This document shows positions 8,199 through 18,050 of a DNA stretch of 64,000 nt, one piece after another. Below the pieces are notes generated by a model. It saw nothing but the letters and a program-made list of their open reading frames with translations. It did not search any database and had not been told where the DNA came from. Both the position numbers and the translations under genes were made by a program. Position 1 is the stretch's first letter, and each line of letters begins with the position of its first letter. This DNA comes from S5-327 sp965116015 (GTDB taxonomy: Bacteria > Chloroflexota > Dehalococcoidia > Lucifugimonadales > Australimonadaceae), in assembly GCA_965116015.1 (NCBI GenBank), contig OZ220477.1, forward strand, positions 186,001 through 250,000, in the 5' to 3' direction.

Positions 8199-9317
8199 AT
8201 GAGAGTAACTGAGGTGCAGGCAACCACCGCGATTATCCCGTTGCGCAACGTTACTTCGTTCTCGACGCGCACGGTGAGCGAGCGTCACTATACGTTCGTG
8301 AGGGTGCGAACGGACGAGGGTCGCGAGGGGCTAGGGTTCTGTTACTGCGGCAACAATGCGGGGTGGATCGTTACGACGCTGATCCGCGATCTTCTCGCCG
8401 CGCATGTGGTTGGCCGCGATCCGCACGACACGGAGGCGCTATGGGACGCGATGTATCGCGACGCGCTGCTGATGGGTCGGCGCGGGGCGGTTCTCCGGGC
8501 GATGAGCGCCATCGATATTGCGCTGTGGGATGTGTGCGCGAAAGCAGCGGGGCTTCCGCTGTACCGCTACCTCGGCGCGCCCTACCGCGAGACGGTTCCC
8601 GCGTACGCCAGCGGGGGGTACTACCTGGAGGGGAAGACTCCGGAGCATCTGGCGGGGGAGTGCGCGGGCTATGTGGAGATGGGTTTCCCCGCGGTGAAGA
8701 TCAAGGTTGGGCGCGTGAGCGCGCGCGAGGACGCGGAGCGGATCGCGGCGGCGCGGCGGGCGATCGGAAGGGATGTCGAGCTCTTCACTGACGCCAATAA
8801 CGCGTGGAACGATGCGACGTCGGCGATCCGGGCTATCCGTCAGTGGGAGGAGTACAACCTGGGGTGGGTTGAGGAGCCGACGATGCCTGACGAGATGGAG
8901 GCGAGCGCGACGATTGCTTCGCGCGTTCAGGCGCCCATCGCTACGGGGGAGATTCACCAGACGAGATGGGATTTCATGGACATCATTGATGGTCAGGCGG
9001 CGTCGATCATCCAGCCGGACGCGGGGGTCTGCGGGGGGGTCACCGAGTTCCGGCGCATCGCGGCGTACGCTGCCGACCGCAACATTCCGGTCGCGCCGCA
9101 CTGGCTTGCCGACATTCATGTTCATCTCGTTGCGGCTACGCCCAACGCCACGTACGTGGAGTTCTTCACCGACACGGAGGTGCTGAACATTATGGAGGTG
9201 TTCGACAAACGTCTTGCGCTGAGGGGCGACGGCTTGGAGCTGCCGCAGGATCCCGGGATCGGGGTTGTTCTGAACGAGGAGGCACTGGAGCGGTTCGCCC
9301 GCGACGGCTGGGCCTGA
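8199..9317 (+). CDS. Mandelate racemase/muconate lactonizing family enzyme (acid-sugar dehydratase-like)
   Basis: This 372-residue enolase-superfamily enzyme has the full mandelate-racemase-type active site: the KxK bases in VKIKVG, metal ligands in FTDANNAW, WVEEP and IATGE, and the Asp/His dyad in IIQPDAGVCGG and VAPHW. The superfamily abstracts the proton alpha to a carboxylate. This subgroup includes acid-sugar dehydratases such as D-galactonate, L-fuconate or L-talarate dehydratase. The exact sugar acid cannot be told. It starts 13 bases after the PNPOx-like gene. Such enzymes are multiplied in SAR202 genomes, which fits the inferred lineage. Confidence 0.88.
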   Translation: MRVTEVQATTAIIPLRNVTSFSTRTVSERHYTFVRVRTDEGREGLGFCYCGNNAGWIVTTLIRDLLAAHVVGRDPHDTEALWDAMYRDALLMGRRGAVLRAMSAIDIALWDVCAKAAGLPLYRYLGAPYRETVPAYASGGYYLEGKTPEHLAGECAGYVEMGFPAVKIKVGRVSAREDAERIAAARRAIGRDVELFTDANNAWNDATSAIRAIRQWEEYNLGWVEEPTMPDEMEASATIASRVQAPIATGEIHQTRWDFMDIIDGQAASIIQPDAGVCGGVTEFRRIAAYAADRNIPVAPHWLADIHVHLVAATPNATYVEFFTDTEVLNIMEVFDKRLALRGDGLELPQDPGIGVVLNEEALERFARDGWA

Positions 9318-9409
9318 GGCGGGCGCCTCTCTCTTCTGCGCGTTAGCGCGGCGGTTTGCCTCACGCGCGAAACGCGGCTCCTGTTCGTCGGCGCGTAGGG
9401 CGCGGCGTA

Positions 9410-11239
9410 CTACTGAGCCGAGGCTTCGACGGTGAACGCGGCCTGCTCGGCGGTTTTGGGGGCGAAGGGGACGACGACGAGCGTGGCGGGGGCGTCGATG
9501 CGGAAGTTGTAGCGGCCGTCGGCATCCGGCTGCAGGGGGGTTACGGTTGCGTCGTCGCCGTCGCCCTCGACCAGGCGGACGGCGAATTCCTGGGAGACGC
9601 TGCGTCCTCCGGCGCGAACGAACCCGCGGGCTGTCCAGCCGCTATCGGACTCGGCGTCGTCGAAGAAGCCGGCGGCGTCGATGGCGATGTCGTCGACGGC
9701 GATGTCGTCGACGCACCATCCGGGGCCGTTGAGGGCGACGTCGGTTACGTATTCGAATCGCAGGAGGATAGTCTTGCCGGCGAAGCGGGAGAGGTCGACG
9801 CGTTCGCGGCGCCATTCGTTAGAGGAGCCTGTGTACGAGGGGCCGAGGGCGGTTCGGAGCGGGTTGCTGGTTGTGGAGAGGTCGCCTTGCAGCGGCGTCC
9901 AGGTTTTGCCGTTGTCGGTGGATGCGGCGATGTAGGCGTGGTCCCAGTTTTCTTCGATATCCCACCAGGCGTGGAATTCGAGGGAGGGGGAATCTGCGGA
10001 TGGGAGGTTGAATTCGCGGGTGAGAGTGGAGTCGATGGAGTTGCCGCGGTTGCTCCACCAGCAGGTTTCGCCGCTGTAGGCGCTCACGGGGAGCAGGGGT
10101 GTTGCGCGGCGCGGGATGAGGGCGACGCTCCAGGGTGAGGAGGGTTGCAGTTCGATGTAGGCGGGGGCGAGCTGGGCGGCTGCGATCTCGAGGGCGCCGG
10201 GGCTGTTGAGCATCTGTTGCACGGTTGCGGGGTTGGGGAGCGCGTCGTAGCCGTAGGGAGGGGCGGAGGCGTTGACGATGTTCGCTGCGGCCCAGTCGGC
10301 GAGGAGGGTGGTGAATGAGGAGCTGGGGGATGCGTTCTCGACGGCGGCGGCGCCGTCGCGCTGCTGGGCGGCGAAGCGGGCGGGGAAATCGGGGCCGAGG
10401 CGCTCTGCGAGGTAGGCGATGAAGAGGGCGGCGCCGGCGTAGTTCGGGAGGATGTCGCTGTGGTCGGCGGGCCAATCGATGGGGGAGGCGTTTGGGTTTT
10501 CGAGGTAGGGGGTGAAGGGGAGGGCGTCGTAGCCGAGCGAGCGGGCGGCGAATTCGGAGAGGGCTTCGTGCGCCCACGCCTCTTCGGTTGGGTCGACGGT
10601 CCAGTGGACGAGGTGCTGCGTTTCGTGGGCGAGCCTGGCGTAGTAGGTTTCGTCGCCGAAGCCGTTGGCGAGGTTGATGAAGAAGCTGGCGCGCTCGTTG
10701 CTGGCGGGGTTGGCGTCGCGAGGGAGGGTGTCGGCGCTGTTGAAGTAGCCGCTGATGCCGGAGAAGTAGCCGTGGACGATAGTGATGGGGCCCGGCAGGG
10801 AGAGGTTCGGGGCGATGAGTTCGATGACGCCCGGGAGGATGCGCTCTTCGAACTCGCGGGCGATGGCCGCCGCCTCTTCCTGCGCGGGGCCGTGTTCGGG
10901 GGGGAAGTACCATACGGCGTTCTTGCTTATGTAGCGCGCCTCGGCGAGGAACTCGAAGAGCGTGTTGTTAGCCAAGTCGAAGCTGGTGAACGTCCGGATC
11001 GAGCCTTGCTTCGCGCCGGAGTAGAGGACTCTGTTGGGGAGGGGCTTGGCGTCGGGGCTTCGGAGCCTCTTCGCGACATCGAGCGGGTCTCGCTCGGGGG
11101 CGTCGGGGATGGCGTGGAGCGTGTTCGGGATGGGCGTTGCGGGGGGCGTGGGCGAGGCGTCGCCGGCGCAGGCTGCGAGGGCGAGGAGGGCGAGGGCGCA
11201 GGTGAAGGGGCGGAGGGCGTTCGCGAGGGGGTTATGCAT
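9410..11239 (-). CDS. Exported zinc metallopeptidase-like lipoprotein with C-terminal MAM/InhA-type domain
   Basis: This is a 609-residue lipoprotein. The signal peptide ends in ALAAC (about residue 24). A zincin motif HETQH lies at about residues 205-209, followed by EAWAHEALSEFAA, which could supply the third ligand. The C-terminal third (HAWWDIEENWDHAYIAASTD, FAGKTILLRFEY, GPGWCVDDI) resembles the carbohydrate-binding-like region of immune inhibitor A (M6) peptidases. The start is ambiguous: ATG at 11239 overlaps the pth stop, and GTG at 11251 would add four residues. Likely role is extracellular protein breakdown. The substrate is unknown. Confidence 0.75.
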   Translation of the reverse strand: MHNPLANALRPFTCALALLALAACAGDASPTPPATPIPNTLHAIPDAPERDPLDVAKRLRSPDAKPLPNRVLYSGAKQGSIRTFTSFDLANNTLFEFLAEARYISKNAVWYFPPEHGPAQEEAAAIAREFEERILPGVIELIAPNLSLPGPITIVHGYFSGISGYFNSADTLPRDANPASNERASFFINLANGFGDETYYARLAHETQHLVHWTVDPTEEAWAHEALSEFAARSLGYDALPFTPYLENPNASPIDWPADHSDILPNYAGAALFIAYLAERLGPDFPARFAAQQRDGAAAVENASPSSSFTTLLADWAAANIVNASAPPYGYDALPNPATVQQMLNSPGALEIAAAQLAPAYIELQPSSPWSVALIPRRATPLLPVSAYSGETCWWSNRGNSIDSTLTREFNLPSADSPSLEFHAWWDIEENWDHAYIAASTDNGKTWTPLQGDLSTTSNPLRTALGPSYTGSSNEWRRERVDLSRFAGKTILLRFEYVTDVALNGPGWCVDDIAVDDIAIDAAGFFDDAESDSGWTARGFVRAGGRSVSQEFAVRLVEGDGDDATVTPLQPDADGRYNFRIDAPATLVVVPFAPKTAEQAAFTVEASAQ

Positions 11240-11834
11240 CGGGTTTTTCACCGCCTGCGGGTTTCGGTTGGGGCTGGGCGTTGAAGTGGTTCATTGCGTA
11301 GTCGACGCCGTAGCGGAGCCAGGCTTCGGCGGCGTCTGTTGCGCGTTCGAGGGCGGCGTCGAGCGTGGGGAGTTCGTCCGGGTTGAATGTGGCGAGGACG
11401 TGGCTGATGGCGTCGCCTGGGGGGCGTCCGACGCCGATGCGGAGCCTTGGGTAGTCGGTGGAGCCGAGGGAATCGTTGATGGAGTTGAGGCCGTTGTGGC
11501 CGCCTGATCCGCCGGAGGCGCGCAGGCGGACGGCGCCGATGGGGAGGTCGAGGTCGTCGAGGATGACGAGCATTCGGGAGGGCTGGGCGTGGTAGCGGTC
11601 GAGGGCGTATCGGGCGGCTTCGCCGGAGAGGTTCATAAAGGCGCCGGGTTTGAGGAGCACGACGCGGTGGCGGTTGAGCCATCCTTCGCCGAGCAGAGCC
11701 TGTTTCCGCTTGTCGCGGAGGGAGATGCTGAGTCTTCGGGCGAGGCGGTCGAGGCACATAAATCCGGCGTTGTGCCGGGTGTTCGCGTAGCGGGGGCCGG
11801 GATTGCCAAGGCCGATGACGACGAGGACGTTCAA
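11232..11834 (-). CDS. pth: Peptidyl-tRNA hydrolase
   Basis: This 200-residue enzyme frees tRNA from peptidyl-tRNA dropped by ribosomes. Family motifs are present: VIGLGNPGPRYANTRHNAGF with the catalytic His, LLKPGAFMNLSG, DDLDLPIG and SGGHNGLNSI. The only sensible start is a TTG at 11834, 8 bases after AAAGAG, giving the normal N-terminus. The frame stays open far upstream but that part is antisense to ligA noise. The gene lies downstream of ligA on the same strand. Confidence 0.92.
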   Translation of the reverse strand: MNVLVVIGLGNPGPRYANTRHNAGFMCLDRLARRLSISLRDKRKQALLGEGWLNRHRVVLLKPGAFMNLSGEAARYALDRYHAQPSRMLVILDDLDLPIGAVRLRASGGSGGHNGLNSINDSLGSTDYPRLRIGVGRPPGDAISHVLATFNPDELPTLDAALERATDAAEAWLRYGVDYAMNHFNAQPQPKPAGGEKPDA

Positions 11835-11917
11835 GGGGTGGACTCTTTGACGGGGTAGGAGGCGGGGGGCGGTTGCATCATCATACACGGAGGGCGGGGC
11901 GCGGGGGCGCGGCGGTT

Positions 11918-14050
11918 TCAGTCGCCATCGGGGGACTCTTGGGCGGGGGACTCTTGGGCGAGGGACTCCTGCGCGGCGGGCTCTTGCGCGAGAGCGAGGA
12001 GCTCGTTTTCGGAGAGCGTGGCGACTCCTAGCCGCACGGCGTCGTCGCGCTTGGAGCCGGCGTCCTCTCCGACGACGACGTAGGTGGTCTTGCCGCTGAC
12101 GCTGCCGCTGACCTGGCCGCCGCGCTCTTTGATGAAGGCTTCGGCTTGCGGGCGGGTGAATCCTTGCAGGCGGCCGGTTACGACGAATCGCATTCCCTCG
12201 AACGGCTGGGGAGCGTCGGCTTGTGCGGCGGGCTCGCCGGATTCCAGCCGGACGCCGGCGCTCTCGAGTTCGTCGACGATGCGCCGGTTCTCTTCGTTTT
12301 CGAAGTGGCTGACGATGGCGGCTGCGACGATGGGTCCGACGCCCGGGACGGCCTCGAGCTCTTCGCGATCGGCGGCGATCAGGCGGCGGACGCTTCCGAA
12401 TCGCCGGGCGAGCAGTTCGGCGGTCTCGTCGCCGACGTGCAGGATGCCGAGGGCGGAGATGACGGCGGGGAGGGGGCGCTCTTTGCTCGCGGCGATGGCG
12501 GCGACGAGGTTGGCGGCGGACTTTTCGCCCATACGTTCGAGTGCGGCGAGGGGCTCCTGTTCGAGGCGGTAGAGGTCGGGGGAGTCGTGGATGAGGCCGG
12601 ATTCGAGCAGCTGGGCGACGAGTTTCTCGCCGAGGCCGTCGATGTCCATTGCTGTTCTGGAGACGAAGCGTTTGATGCGTTCGAGCTGCTGGGCGGGGCA
12701 GCGGGAGTTGACGCAGCGGTGGGCCGCCTCGCCCTCGACGCGGACGATAGGCGCGGCGCATTCGGGGCATTGAGGGGGCATTTCGAACGGCGTCTCGCCG
12801 CCGGCGCGGCGGTCGACGACAGGGCCGACGACCTGGGGGATGACCTCGCCGGCGCGCTCGACGAAGACGTAATCGCCGATGCGGATGTCTTTGCGGCGGA
12901 TGTCGTCTTCGTTGTGGAGGGTTGCCTGCCGCACGGTTACGCCGCTTACCTGGACGGGCTCGAGGATGGCGTAGGGGTTGAGGCTGCCGGTGCGCCCGAC
13001 GTTGACGCCGATGCCGAGGAGGCGGGTGACGGCCTGTTCGGCGGGGAACTTGTAGGCGATGGCCCATCGGGGCTCGCGTCCTACGAAGCCGAGGCGCTGC
13101 TGGTAGTCGATGGAGTCGATCTTCACGACGACGCCGTCGGTTTGGTAGTTCTTGGCGTGGCGCTGCTGCTCCCACCGGCGGTGGTAGTTGATGACGGCGT
13201 CGAGGGAGTCGAGGCGTTCGATTTCGGGGTTGACGCGGAAGCCGAGGGAGCGGAGCCATTCGAGGGTTTCCCAGTGCGTGTCCGGGGTGGTTGCGCCGTC
13301 GGCCCATCCGAGCTGGTAGAACCAGATGGCGAGCCTGCGCTGGGCGGTGATGGCGGGGTCGAGCTGGCGGAGGGATCCGGCGGCGGCGTTGCGGGGGTTG
13401 GCGAAGAGGGGTTCGCCGCGCTCGGCGCGCTCCTCGTTGAGCTGGGAGAAGGCGTCGCGTGGGAAGTAGACTTCGCCGCGGACTTCCAGGAGGGGAGGGG
13501 CAGAGTGGGGGGATTGGAGGACGAGGGGGGCTGAGCGGATGGCGCGGACGTTGGGGGTTACGTCTTCGCCGCGGGCGCCGTCGCCGCGAGTTGCGCCGAG
13601 CGCGAGGCGTCCGCGCTCGTAGGTGAGGGAGATGGCGAGGCCGTCGATCTTGGGTTCGCAGACCATAGCGAAGTCGTCGCGTTCGAGGATGGCGGCGGCG
13701 CGGCGGCGCCACGCGGCGAGTTCGTTGTCGTCGAAGGCGTTGGCGAGGCTGAGCATTGGGTGGAGGTGCAGTGCTTCTTTGAATTCGGGGGATGGCGGGG
13801 CGCCGACGCGCTGTGTTGGGGAGTCGGGGCTTGCGAGGCTGGGGTTGGCGAGTTCGAGGGCGCGCAGCTCCTGCATCAGTTGGTCGTATTCGTCGTCGGA
13901 GATGAGGGGGCTGTCGAGCGCGTAGTAGCGGTAGTTGTGGAGGTGGAGCTGGCTTCGCAGCTCCTCGATCTGCTGGGCTTGCTGGGCTTGCGAGGCCTGC
14001 TGGGCGGGGTTGGGGTTCCGCTGGGCGGGGTGAGGGTTAGCGTTGGCCAT
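11918..14050 (-). CDS. ligA: NAD-dependent DNA ligase LigA
   Basis: This 710-residue enzyme seals nicks in replication and repair. In order: the N-terminal Ia domain (LHNYRYYALDSPLISDDEYDQLM), the adenylation site CEPKIDG, the nucleotidyltransferase motifs ending at TDGVVVKID, the OB fold, a four-cysteine zinc finger (CPEC and CVNSRC), helix-hairpin-helix repeats, and a BRCT domain (FVVTGRLQGFTRPQA). The C-terminus ends in a short AQES repeat (DNA 11930-11985), a likely disordered tail. ATG at 14050 gives a usual N-terminus, preceded by a Gln/Ala-rich stretch. Divergent from the MFS gene with 71 bases between. Confidence 0.95.
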   Translation of the reverse strand: MANANPHPAQRNPNPAQQASQAQQAQQIEELRSQLHLHNYRYYALDSPLISDDEYDQLMQELRALELANPSLASPDSPTQRVGAPPSPEFKEALHLHPMLSLANAFDDNELAAWRRRAAAILERDDFAMVCEPKIDGLAISLTYERGRLALGATRGDGARGEDVTPNVRAIRSAPLVLQSPHSAPPLLEVRGEVYFPRDAFSQLNEERAERGEPLFANPRNAAAGSLRQLDPAITAQRRLAIWFYQLGWADGATTPDTHWETLEWLRSLGFRVNPEIERLDSLDAVINYHRRWEQQRHAKNYQTDGVVVKIDSIDYQQRLGFVGREPRWAIAYKFPAEQAVTRLLGIGVNVGRTGSLNPYAILEPVQVSGVTVRQATLHNEDDIRRKDIRIGDYVFVERAGEVIPQVVGPVVDRRAGGETPFEMPPQCPECAAPIVRVEGEAAHRCVNSRCPAQQLERIKRFVSRTAMDIDGLGEKLVAQLLESGLIHDSPDLYRLEQEPLAALERMGEKSAANLVAAIAASKERPLPAVISALGILHVGDETAELLARRFGSVRRLIAADREELEAVPGVGPIVAAAIVSHFENEENRRIVDELESAGVRLESGEPAAQADAPQPFEGMRFVVTGRLQGFTRPQAEAFIKERGGQVSGSVSGKTTYVVVGEDAGSKRDDAVRLGVATLSENELLALAQEPAAQESLAQESPAQESPDGD

Positions 14051-14121
14051 TATCGGCAGCGTCTTTCGGGGAGTGGGCCGGCGCGGAGCCGGGGGCGCAG
14101 TAGAGTATAGAGCCTGGGCGT

Positions 14122-15489
14122 ATGATGCTGGCATTCGCTGTGGGAGCATCCGCCGCAAGCCCTCGCATTCCCCGACTGTGGCCGTTCAAGCGGGCGTACT
14201 ACGGTTGGGCGGTTCTGTCGGCGTCGACGGCGGCGGCGTTCGGGATGGCGCCGATGTTCGGGCCGGTTCTGGGGGTGTTCTTCTCGTCGTTTGAGGAGGA
14301 GCTTGGGTGGGATCGCGCGACTATCTCGCTGGCGTTCACTGTCGGCAGTATGACGGGGTCTGTGGCGCAGGCGCTGACGGGGCGGTTGCTGGACAGGTAT
14401 GGGGCGCGGATGGTTGTTGCGGCGGCGGGTGTGATCATCGCGCTGGCGATGCTGGGGTTGTCGTGGATGCAGGAGCCGTGGCAGTTCTGGCTGGCGTTCG
14501 GGGCGGGGCGAGGGTCGGCGCTTGCGGGGATTCAGGTGGGGACCGGGGTTGCGCTGTCGAATTGGTTCTTGCGTCGTCGGGGGCGGGCGATTGCTATTCG
14601 GGGAGTGGGTCAGCGAGCGGGTCAGGCGCTGATGCCGATGGCGATATTCGCGATTATGGCGGTTGCGGGGTGGCGCGCGGCGTTCCTGTCGCTGGCGGGT
14701 CTTACGGCGGCGGTGATTATTCTTCCGGCGTTGCTGTATCTGCGGCGGCGCCCGGAGGATCTGGGGCTGACGCTGGAGAATATGAGCGCGGAGGAGCTGA
14801 GCGCCGCGCGGAGCGGCGGGGGCGGGCGGGGCGGCGGGGGGTTGAGGCGGGAGTTGCGGGATGTGTCGTTCACGCTGTCGGAGGCGCGTCGGACGCGGGC
14901 GTTCTGGCTGCTGCTGTTCTTCGTGATTGTGGAGCGGTTCGCGCTGGGGTCGGTGAACCTGCATATGGTGGTGAATTTCGAGGATCGCGGTCTGGCGGCG
15001 GGGCTTGCGGTGAGCACGCTGTCGATCTTTGCGGCGACGTCGGCGCTCACGACGCTGCCGTGGGGTTTCGCGTTCGAGCGCATCGCGGTTCGGGCGGGGG
15101 CGATGGCGATGAGCGGTTTGCTGGCGCTTTCGATGGTTGTGCTGTTAGTGGCGGACAGTTATCCGCTGGCGGTGGGGTTTGCCCTTCTGTTCGGGCTGGC
15201 GATCGGGGCTGGGAACATTGTTGAGCAGATGCTGTGGGCGGAGTATTTCGGGCGCGAGCATCTGGGGTCGATCCGGGCGTTCGGCGCGCCGTTCCGCATT
15301 GCAAGCCCTACGGGGCCGGTTCTTACGGGGTTGCTGTTCGACTGGACGGGGTCGTACGCGGCGCCGTTCACGGTGTTCGGGGTTATCTTCGGGGTGATGA
15401 CGGGGGCGATGTTCTTCGCCAAGCCTCCGGAGAAGCCGGGAGTTGCGGCGGCGGGGCATCGCTCCGCGGACGGCGGGGGAGGCGGCTAG
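14122..15489 (+). CDS. Major facilitator superfamily transporter
   Basis: This 455-residue protein has about twelve membrane segments and MFS signatures, including the loop motif GRLLDRYGARMV near residue 90 and the paired cytoplasmic loop in the second half. The length and the N-terminal FKRAYYGWAVLSAST pattern resemble monocarboxylate/oxalate-formate type carriers. The substrate is not readable. A 40-residue cytoplasmic loop rich in Gly and Arg lies mid-protein (about 225-250). Its TAG stop overlaps the stop of the convergent FAD gene within a shared CTAG. Confidence 0.85.
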   Translation: MMLAFAVGASAASPRIPRLWPFKRAYYGWAVLSASTAAAFGMAPMFGPVLGVFFSSFEEELGWDRATISLAFTVGSMTGSVAQALTGRLLDRYGARMVVAAAGVIIALAMLGLSWMQEPWQFWLAFGAGRGSALAGIQVGTGVALSNWFLRRRGRAIAIRGVGQRAGQALMPMAIFAIMAVAGWRAAFLSLAGLTAAVIILPALLYLRRRPEDLGLTLENMSAEELSAARSGGGGRGGGGLRRELRDVSFTLSEARRTRAFWLLLFFVIVERFALGSVNLHMVVNFEDRGLAAGLAVSTLSIFAATSALTTLPWGFAFERIAVRAGAMAMSGLLALSMVVLLVADSYPLAVGFALLFGLAIGAGNIVEQMLWAEYFGREHLGSIRAFGAPFRIASPTGPVLTGLLFDWTGSYAAPFTVFGVIFGVMTGAMFFAKPPEKPGVAAAGHRSADGGGGG

Positions 15490-16823
15490 CGCGCTGCTTG
15501 CGCGTCGTCGTGCATGAGGGCGGCGACGCGCCGGCCCATACGCACGGAGTAGTTGGTGCCGCGGTCTTCGGGGTAGATCTGGGTGGTGTTGGCGAGATAG
15601 AGGCTGCGGATGGGGGTTCGGTGGCCGGGGATGGTGGGGGAGTAGCCTCTTGTTACGATGGGCTGGGCGGCGTCGACTTTGTGGTGGTGGTATTCGACGA
15701 CCCAGGACTCGTTGAACGCAGGGTTGATCTTGCGGAGGTGGGCTGCGTACTCGCTGTAGAGTTCGTTGGGGGTCATCCGGTAGAGGGGGTCGTCGCGTTC
15801 GAGGTAGTTGGTGAGGTAGACGATGTGCGCGCCGCCGTAATGCTCGGCGGGGATGAAGTTTGTGTGCTCGATGATTCCGAGGAAGGGGAGCGACCGGTCG
15901 CCGACGTATGTCCAGTAGTAGGGGGTTAGGGGGCGGTCGAGCACGAGGATGACGAGGACGGCTGAGAGGTAGACCTTGTCGGCGAGTTTGGCGAGGTAGT
16001 CGGGCGGGAGTTCGGGGACGAGTCGGGGGAAGATGTAGGACGGGACGGTTGCGAGGATCTGGTCGTAGTTCCGTTGCTCGGGCGGGGCGCCGTCGACGCT
16101 GACCAGCATTCCGCGCGCTGCGCCGTTGTCGACGGCGATCTGCTGCACGGCTGATGAGATGTGGACGTCGCCGCCCTGCTGGCGGACGCGGTCGGCGAGG
16201 GCGTCGAAGATTTCGCCGAAGGATCCGGCGGGGTAAGCGAGCTGTTCTTTGAATTTGCCGGCGAGGCCTTTTCCGCGGGATGCGGTGCGGAGGGCGAATT
16301 TGTTCCAGAGCCACGCCATGGTGATCTGGTCGTGGTAGCGGCCGAACTTGCCGCGGAGCATCGGTTCGAAGATGGTTTCGTAGGCTCTGCGGTTGCCGTG
16401 CTGGAGCAGCCAGTCTGTGGCGGTTATCTGTTCGAGGGAGGCCCACTCCTTGCGCCGCTGGAGGCTGAGGGTGAGGATTCCGAGGCGGATGCGGTCGAGG
16501 AGGGGGAGCGGGCGGAATTTGAGGAGGTCGAAGGGGGATGTGAATCGCCAGAGGCGGCCATTGGCGTAGTAGCCGGCGTTGGAGTCGATCCAGCGGAGTT
16601 GATGGGAGAGGCCGAGCTCCTCGATGAGGTCGATCATCGCGGAGTCGCTCCGGAAGAGGTGGTGGTATCCGCGTTCGAGGGGGACGCTGTTTATGGGGAA
16701 GGTGGAGGCTTGTCCTCCGAGGAAGGGGGCGCCTTCGAAGACCTCGGCGCGGTGGCCTCGGAGGCCAAGCTCGTATGCGGCGGCAAGGCCTGCGGCGCCG
16801 CCGCCGATGATTCCGATGTTCAT
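15486..16823 (-). CDS. NAD(P)/FAD-dependent oxidoreductase (amine oxidase/protoporphyrinogen oxidase fold)
   Basis: This 445-residue flavoprotein begins with the dinucleotide-binding motif GIIGGGAAGLAAAYEL, followed by GAPFLGGQAST. The C-terminal flavin segment SLYLANTTQIYPEDRGTNYSVRMG is also present. It belongs to the broad amine-oxidase/protoporphyrinogen-oxidase/desaturase fold. Similar proteins in Chloroflexota sit in glycan or isoprenoid loci, but the reaction is unknown. Its ATG overlaps the stop of the flippase-like gene (ATGA), so the two are co-translated and probably work together on a membrane lipid. Confidence 0.8.
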   Translation of the reverse strand: MNIGIIGGGAAGLAAAYELGLRGHRAEVFEGAPFLGGQASTFPINSVPLERGYHHLFRSDSAMIDLIEELGLSHQLRWIDSNAGYYANGRLWRFTSPFDLLKFRPLPLLDRIRLGILTLSLQRRKEWASLEQITATDWLLQHGNRRAYETIFEPMLRGKFGRYHDQITMAWLWNKFALRTASRGKGLAGKFKEQLAYPAGSFGEIFDALADRVRQQGGDVHISSAVQQIAVDNGAARGMLVSVDGAPPEQRNYDQILATVPSYIFPRLVPELPPDYLAKLADKVYLSAVLVILVLDRPLTPYYWTYVGDRSLPFLGIIEHTNFIPAEHYGGAHIVYLTNYLERDDPLYRMTPNELYSEYAAHLRKINPAFNESWVVEYHHHKVDAAQPIVTRGYSPTIPGHRTPIRSLYLANTTQIYPEDRGTNYSVRMGRRVAALMHDDAQAAR

Positions 16824-17875
16824 GAGCGTTCTCCTGCGGCGCTTCCGGCGCGGTCGCCGGTGAGCTGGCGGAGAGAGACGCTGCGCACGGCGAGGTGGAT
16901 GAGCCCGGCGGCGATGACGGGGAGCAGCAGGGCGAGGTGGAGGACGATGGCGTAGGCGGAGGCGGGGCCGTTGGCGACGCCGAGGAATACGAGGGAGAGG
17001 ACGGCGAAGAATTCGAAGGGTCCTACGGATCCCTGCGACGAGGGGATGGAGAGGGCGAGGTTGGAAACTGCTACGACGACGAGCATGGCGACGGCGAGCA
17101 TCCAGAGGCCTCCGAGCTGGTCGTGGAGGCCGAACGCCATAGCGACGATGTAGTAAGTGAGGCCTTCGGAGAGCCATACGGGGATAGAGAGGGCGAACAC
17201 GGCGCCGAGGCGTTCGGGGCGGTGCAGCCCCTCGAATCCGAGGATGAAGCGTTCGGCGAATCCCTGGGCGGCGCTTTGGTAGCGCGCGGGGAGGCGTCCT
17301 GCGAGCCATCCGCTGGCTGCGAGGAAGGGTTTGGGGCGCATTGCGGCGAGCGCCATAAGGATGAGCACGCCGAGGAACGGGGCGAGCGCGGCAGCGGCGA
17401 TAATCCAGGCGGGGAGGTTGACTTCTTCGCTGACGCGGTCGGTGAGGCCGGAGAGCGGGAGGAAGAGGGCTCCAACGACGAGGAAGAAGAGGAGTGTGAG
17501 GCCGTCGAAGACGCGCTCGACGATGACGGTGGCGAGTCCGGTTGTGCCGCGGACGGGTTCGCGAAGGGAGAGGTAGTAGCTGCGGACGAGTTCGCCGATG
17601 CGCATAGGGAGGAGGTTGTTGGCCATATAGCCGACGAGGACGACGGGGTAGAGGCGTGCGGCTGTGGTGCGCGCGAACGGGGCGAGGAGGTATCGCCATC
17701 GTGCGGCTCGGAAGTAGAAGGAGGCGAAGTAGATGGCGACGGCGGGCGCGAGGAGGGCGTAGTTAGCCTCCGCCAGCGCTTCGGCGAGTTCGCTGAAGTC
17801 GACGCGCGAGATGAGGAGGGCGAGGAATGCGACGGTTACGAACAGGCCGAACCAGAATCGGGGGTTGGTTATCAA
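16820..17875 (-). CDS. Flippase-like LPG synthase TM family membrane protein
   Basis: This 351-residue membrane protein has about eight helices and the lysylphosphatidylglycerol-synthase transmembrane family signature (RAARWRYLLAP, GYMANNLLPMRIGELVRSYYL, TGLATVIVERVFDGLTLL). Family members lacking the C-terminal aminoacyl-transferase domain, as here, are called flippase-like and are often linked to polyprenyl glycolipid pathways. The only plausible start is TTG at 17875, because an in-frame stop lies 27 bases upstream. Coupled to the downstream FAD enzyme. Transport of a lipid-linked intermediate is an inference. Confidence 0.82.
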   Translation of the reverse strand: MITNPRFWFGLFVTVAFLALLISRVDFSELAEALAEANYALLAPAVAIYFASFYFRAARWRYLLAPFARTTAARLYPVVLVGYMANNLLPMRIGELVRSYYLSLREPVRGTTGLATVIVERVFDGLTLLFFLVVGALFLPLSGLTDRVSEEVNLPAWIIAAAALAPFLGVLILMALAAMRPKPFLAASGWLAGRLPARYQSAAQGFAERFILGFEGLHRPERLGAVFALSIPVWLSEGLTYYIVAMAFGLHDQLGGLWMLAVAMLVVVAVSNLALSIPSSQGSVGPFEFFAVLSLVFLGVANGPASAYAIVLHLALLLPVIAAGLIHLAVRSVSLRQLTGDRAGSAAGERS

Positions 17876-18050
17876 GCGTCGCCTGCGCTTGGGGACGAAG
17901 GGTTAGCGTTCATCGGGGGGATTATATATCGCTTGCGCACGTGGGCGGCAGGGCTGGGCGCTGCGCTACGCGCAGCATTCTGGACTGTTTCGCTTATACG
18001 CGGGGGCTGCTTAGCCGCCTCGCTACGATGTTCAGTGGCGTTCGAGCACA

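Noticed and set aside
11835..13712. An upstream extension of pth to a protein of over 800 residues
   Set aside because: The extra part is Arg/Pro noise opposite to the true ligA frame. Pth has its normal length from TTG 11834.
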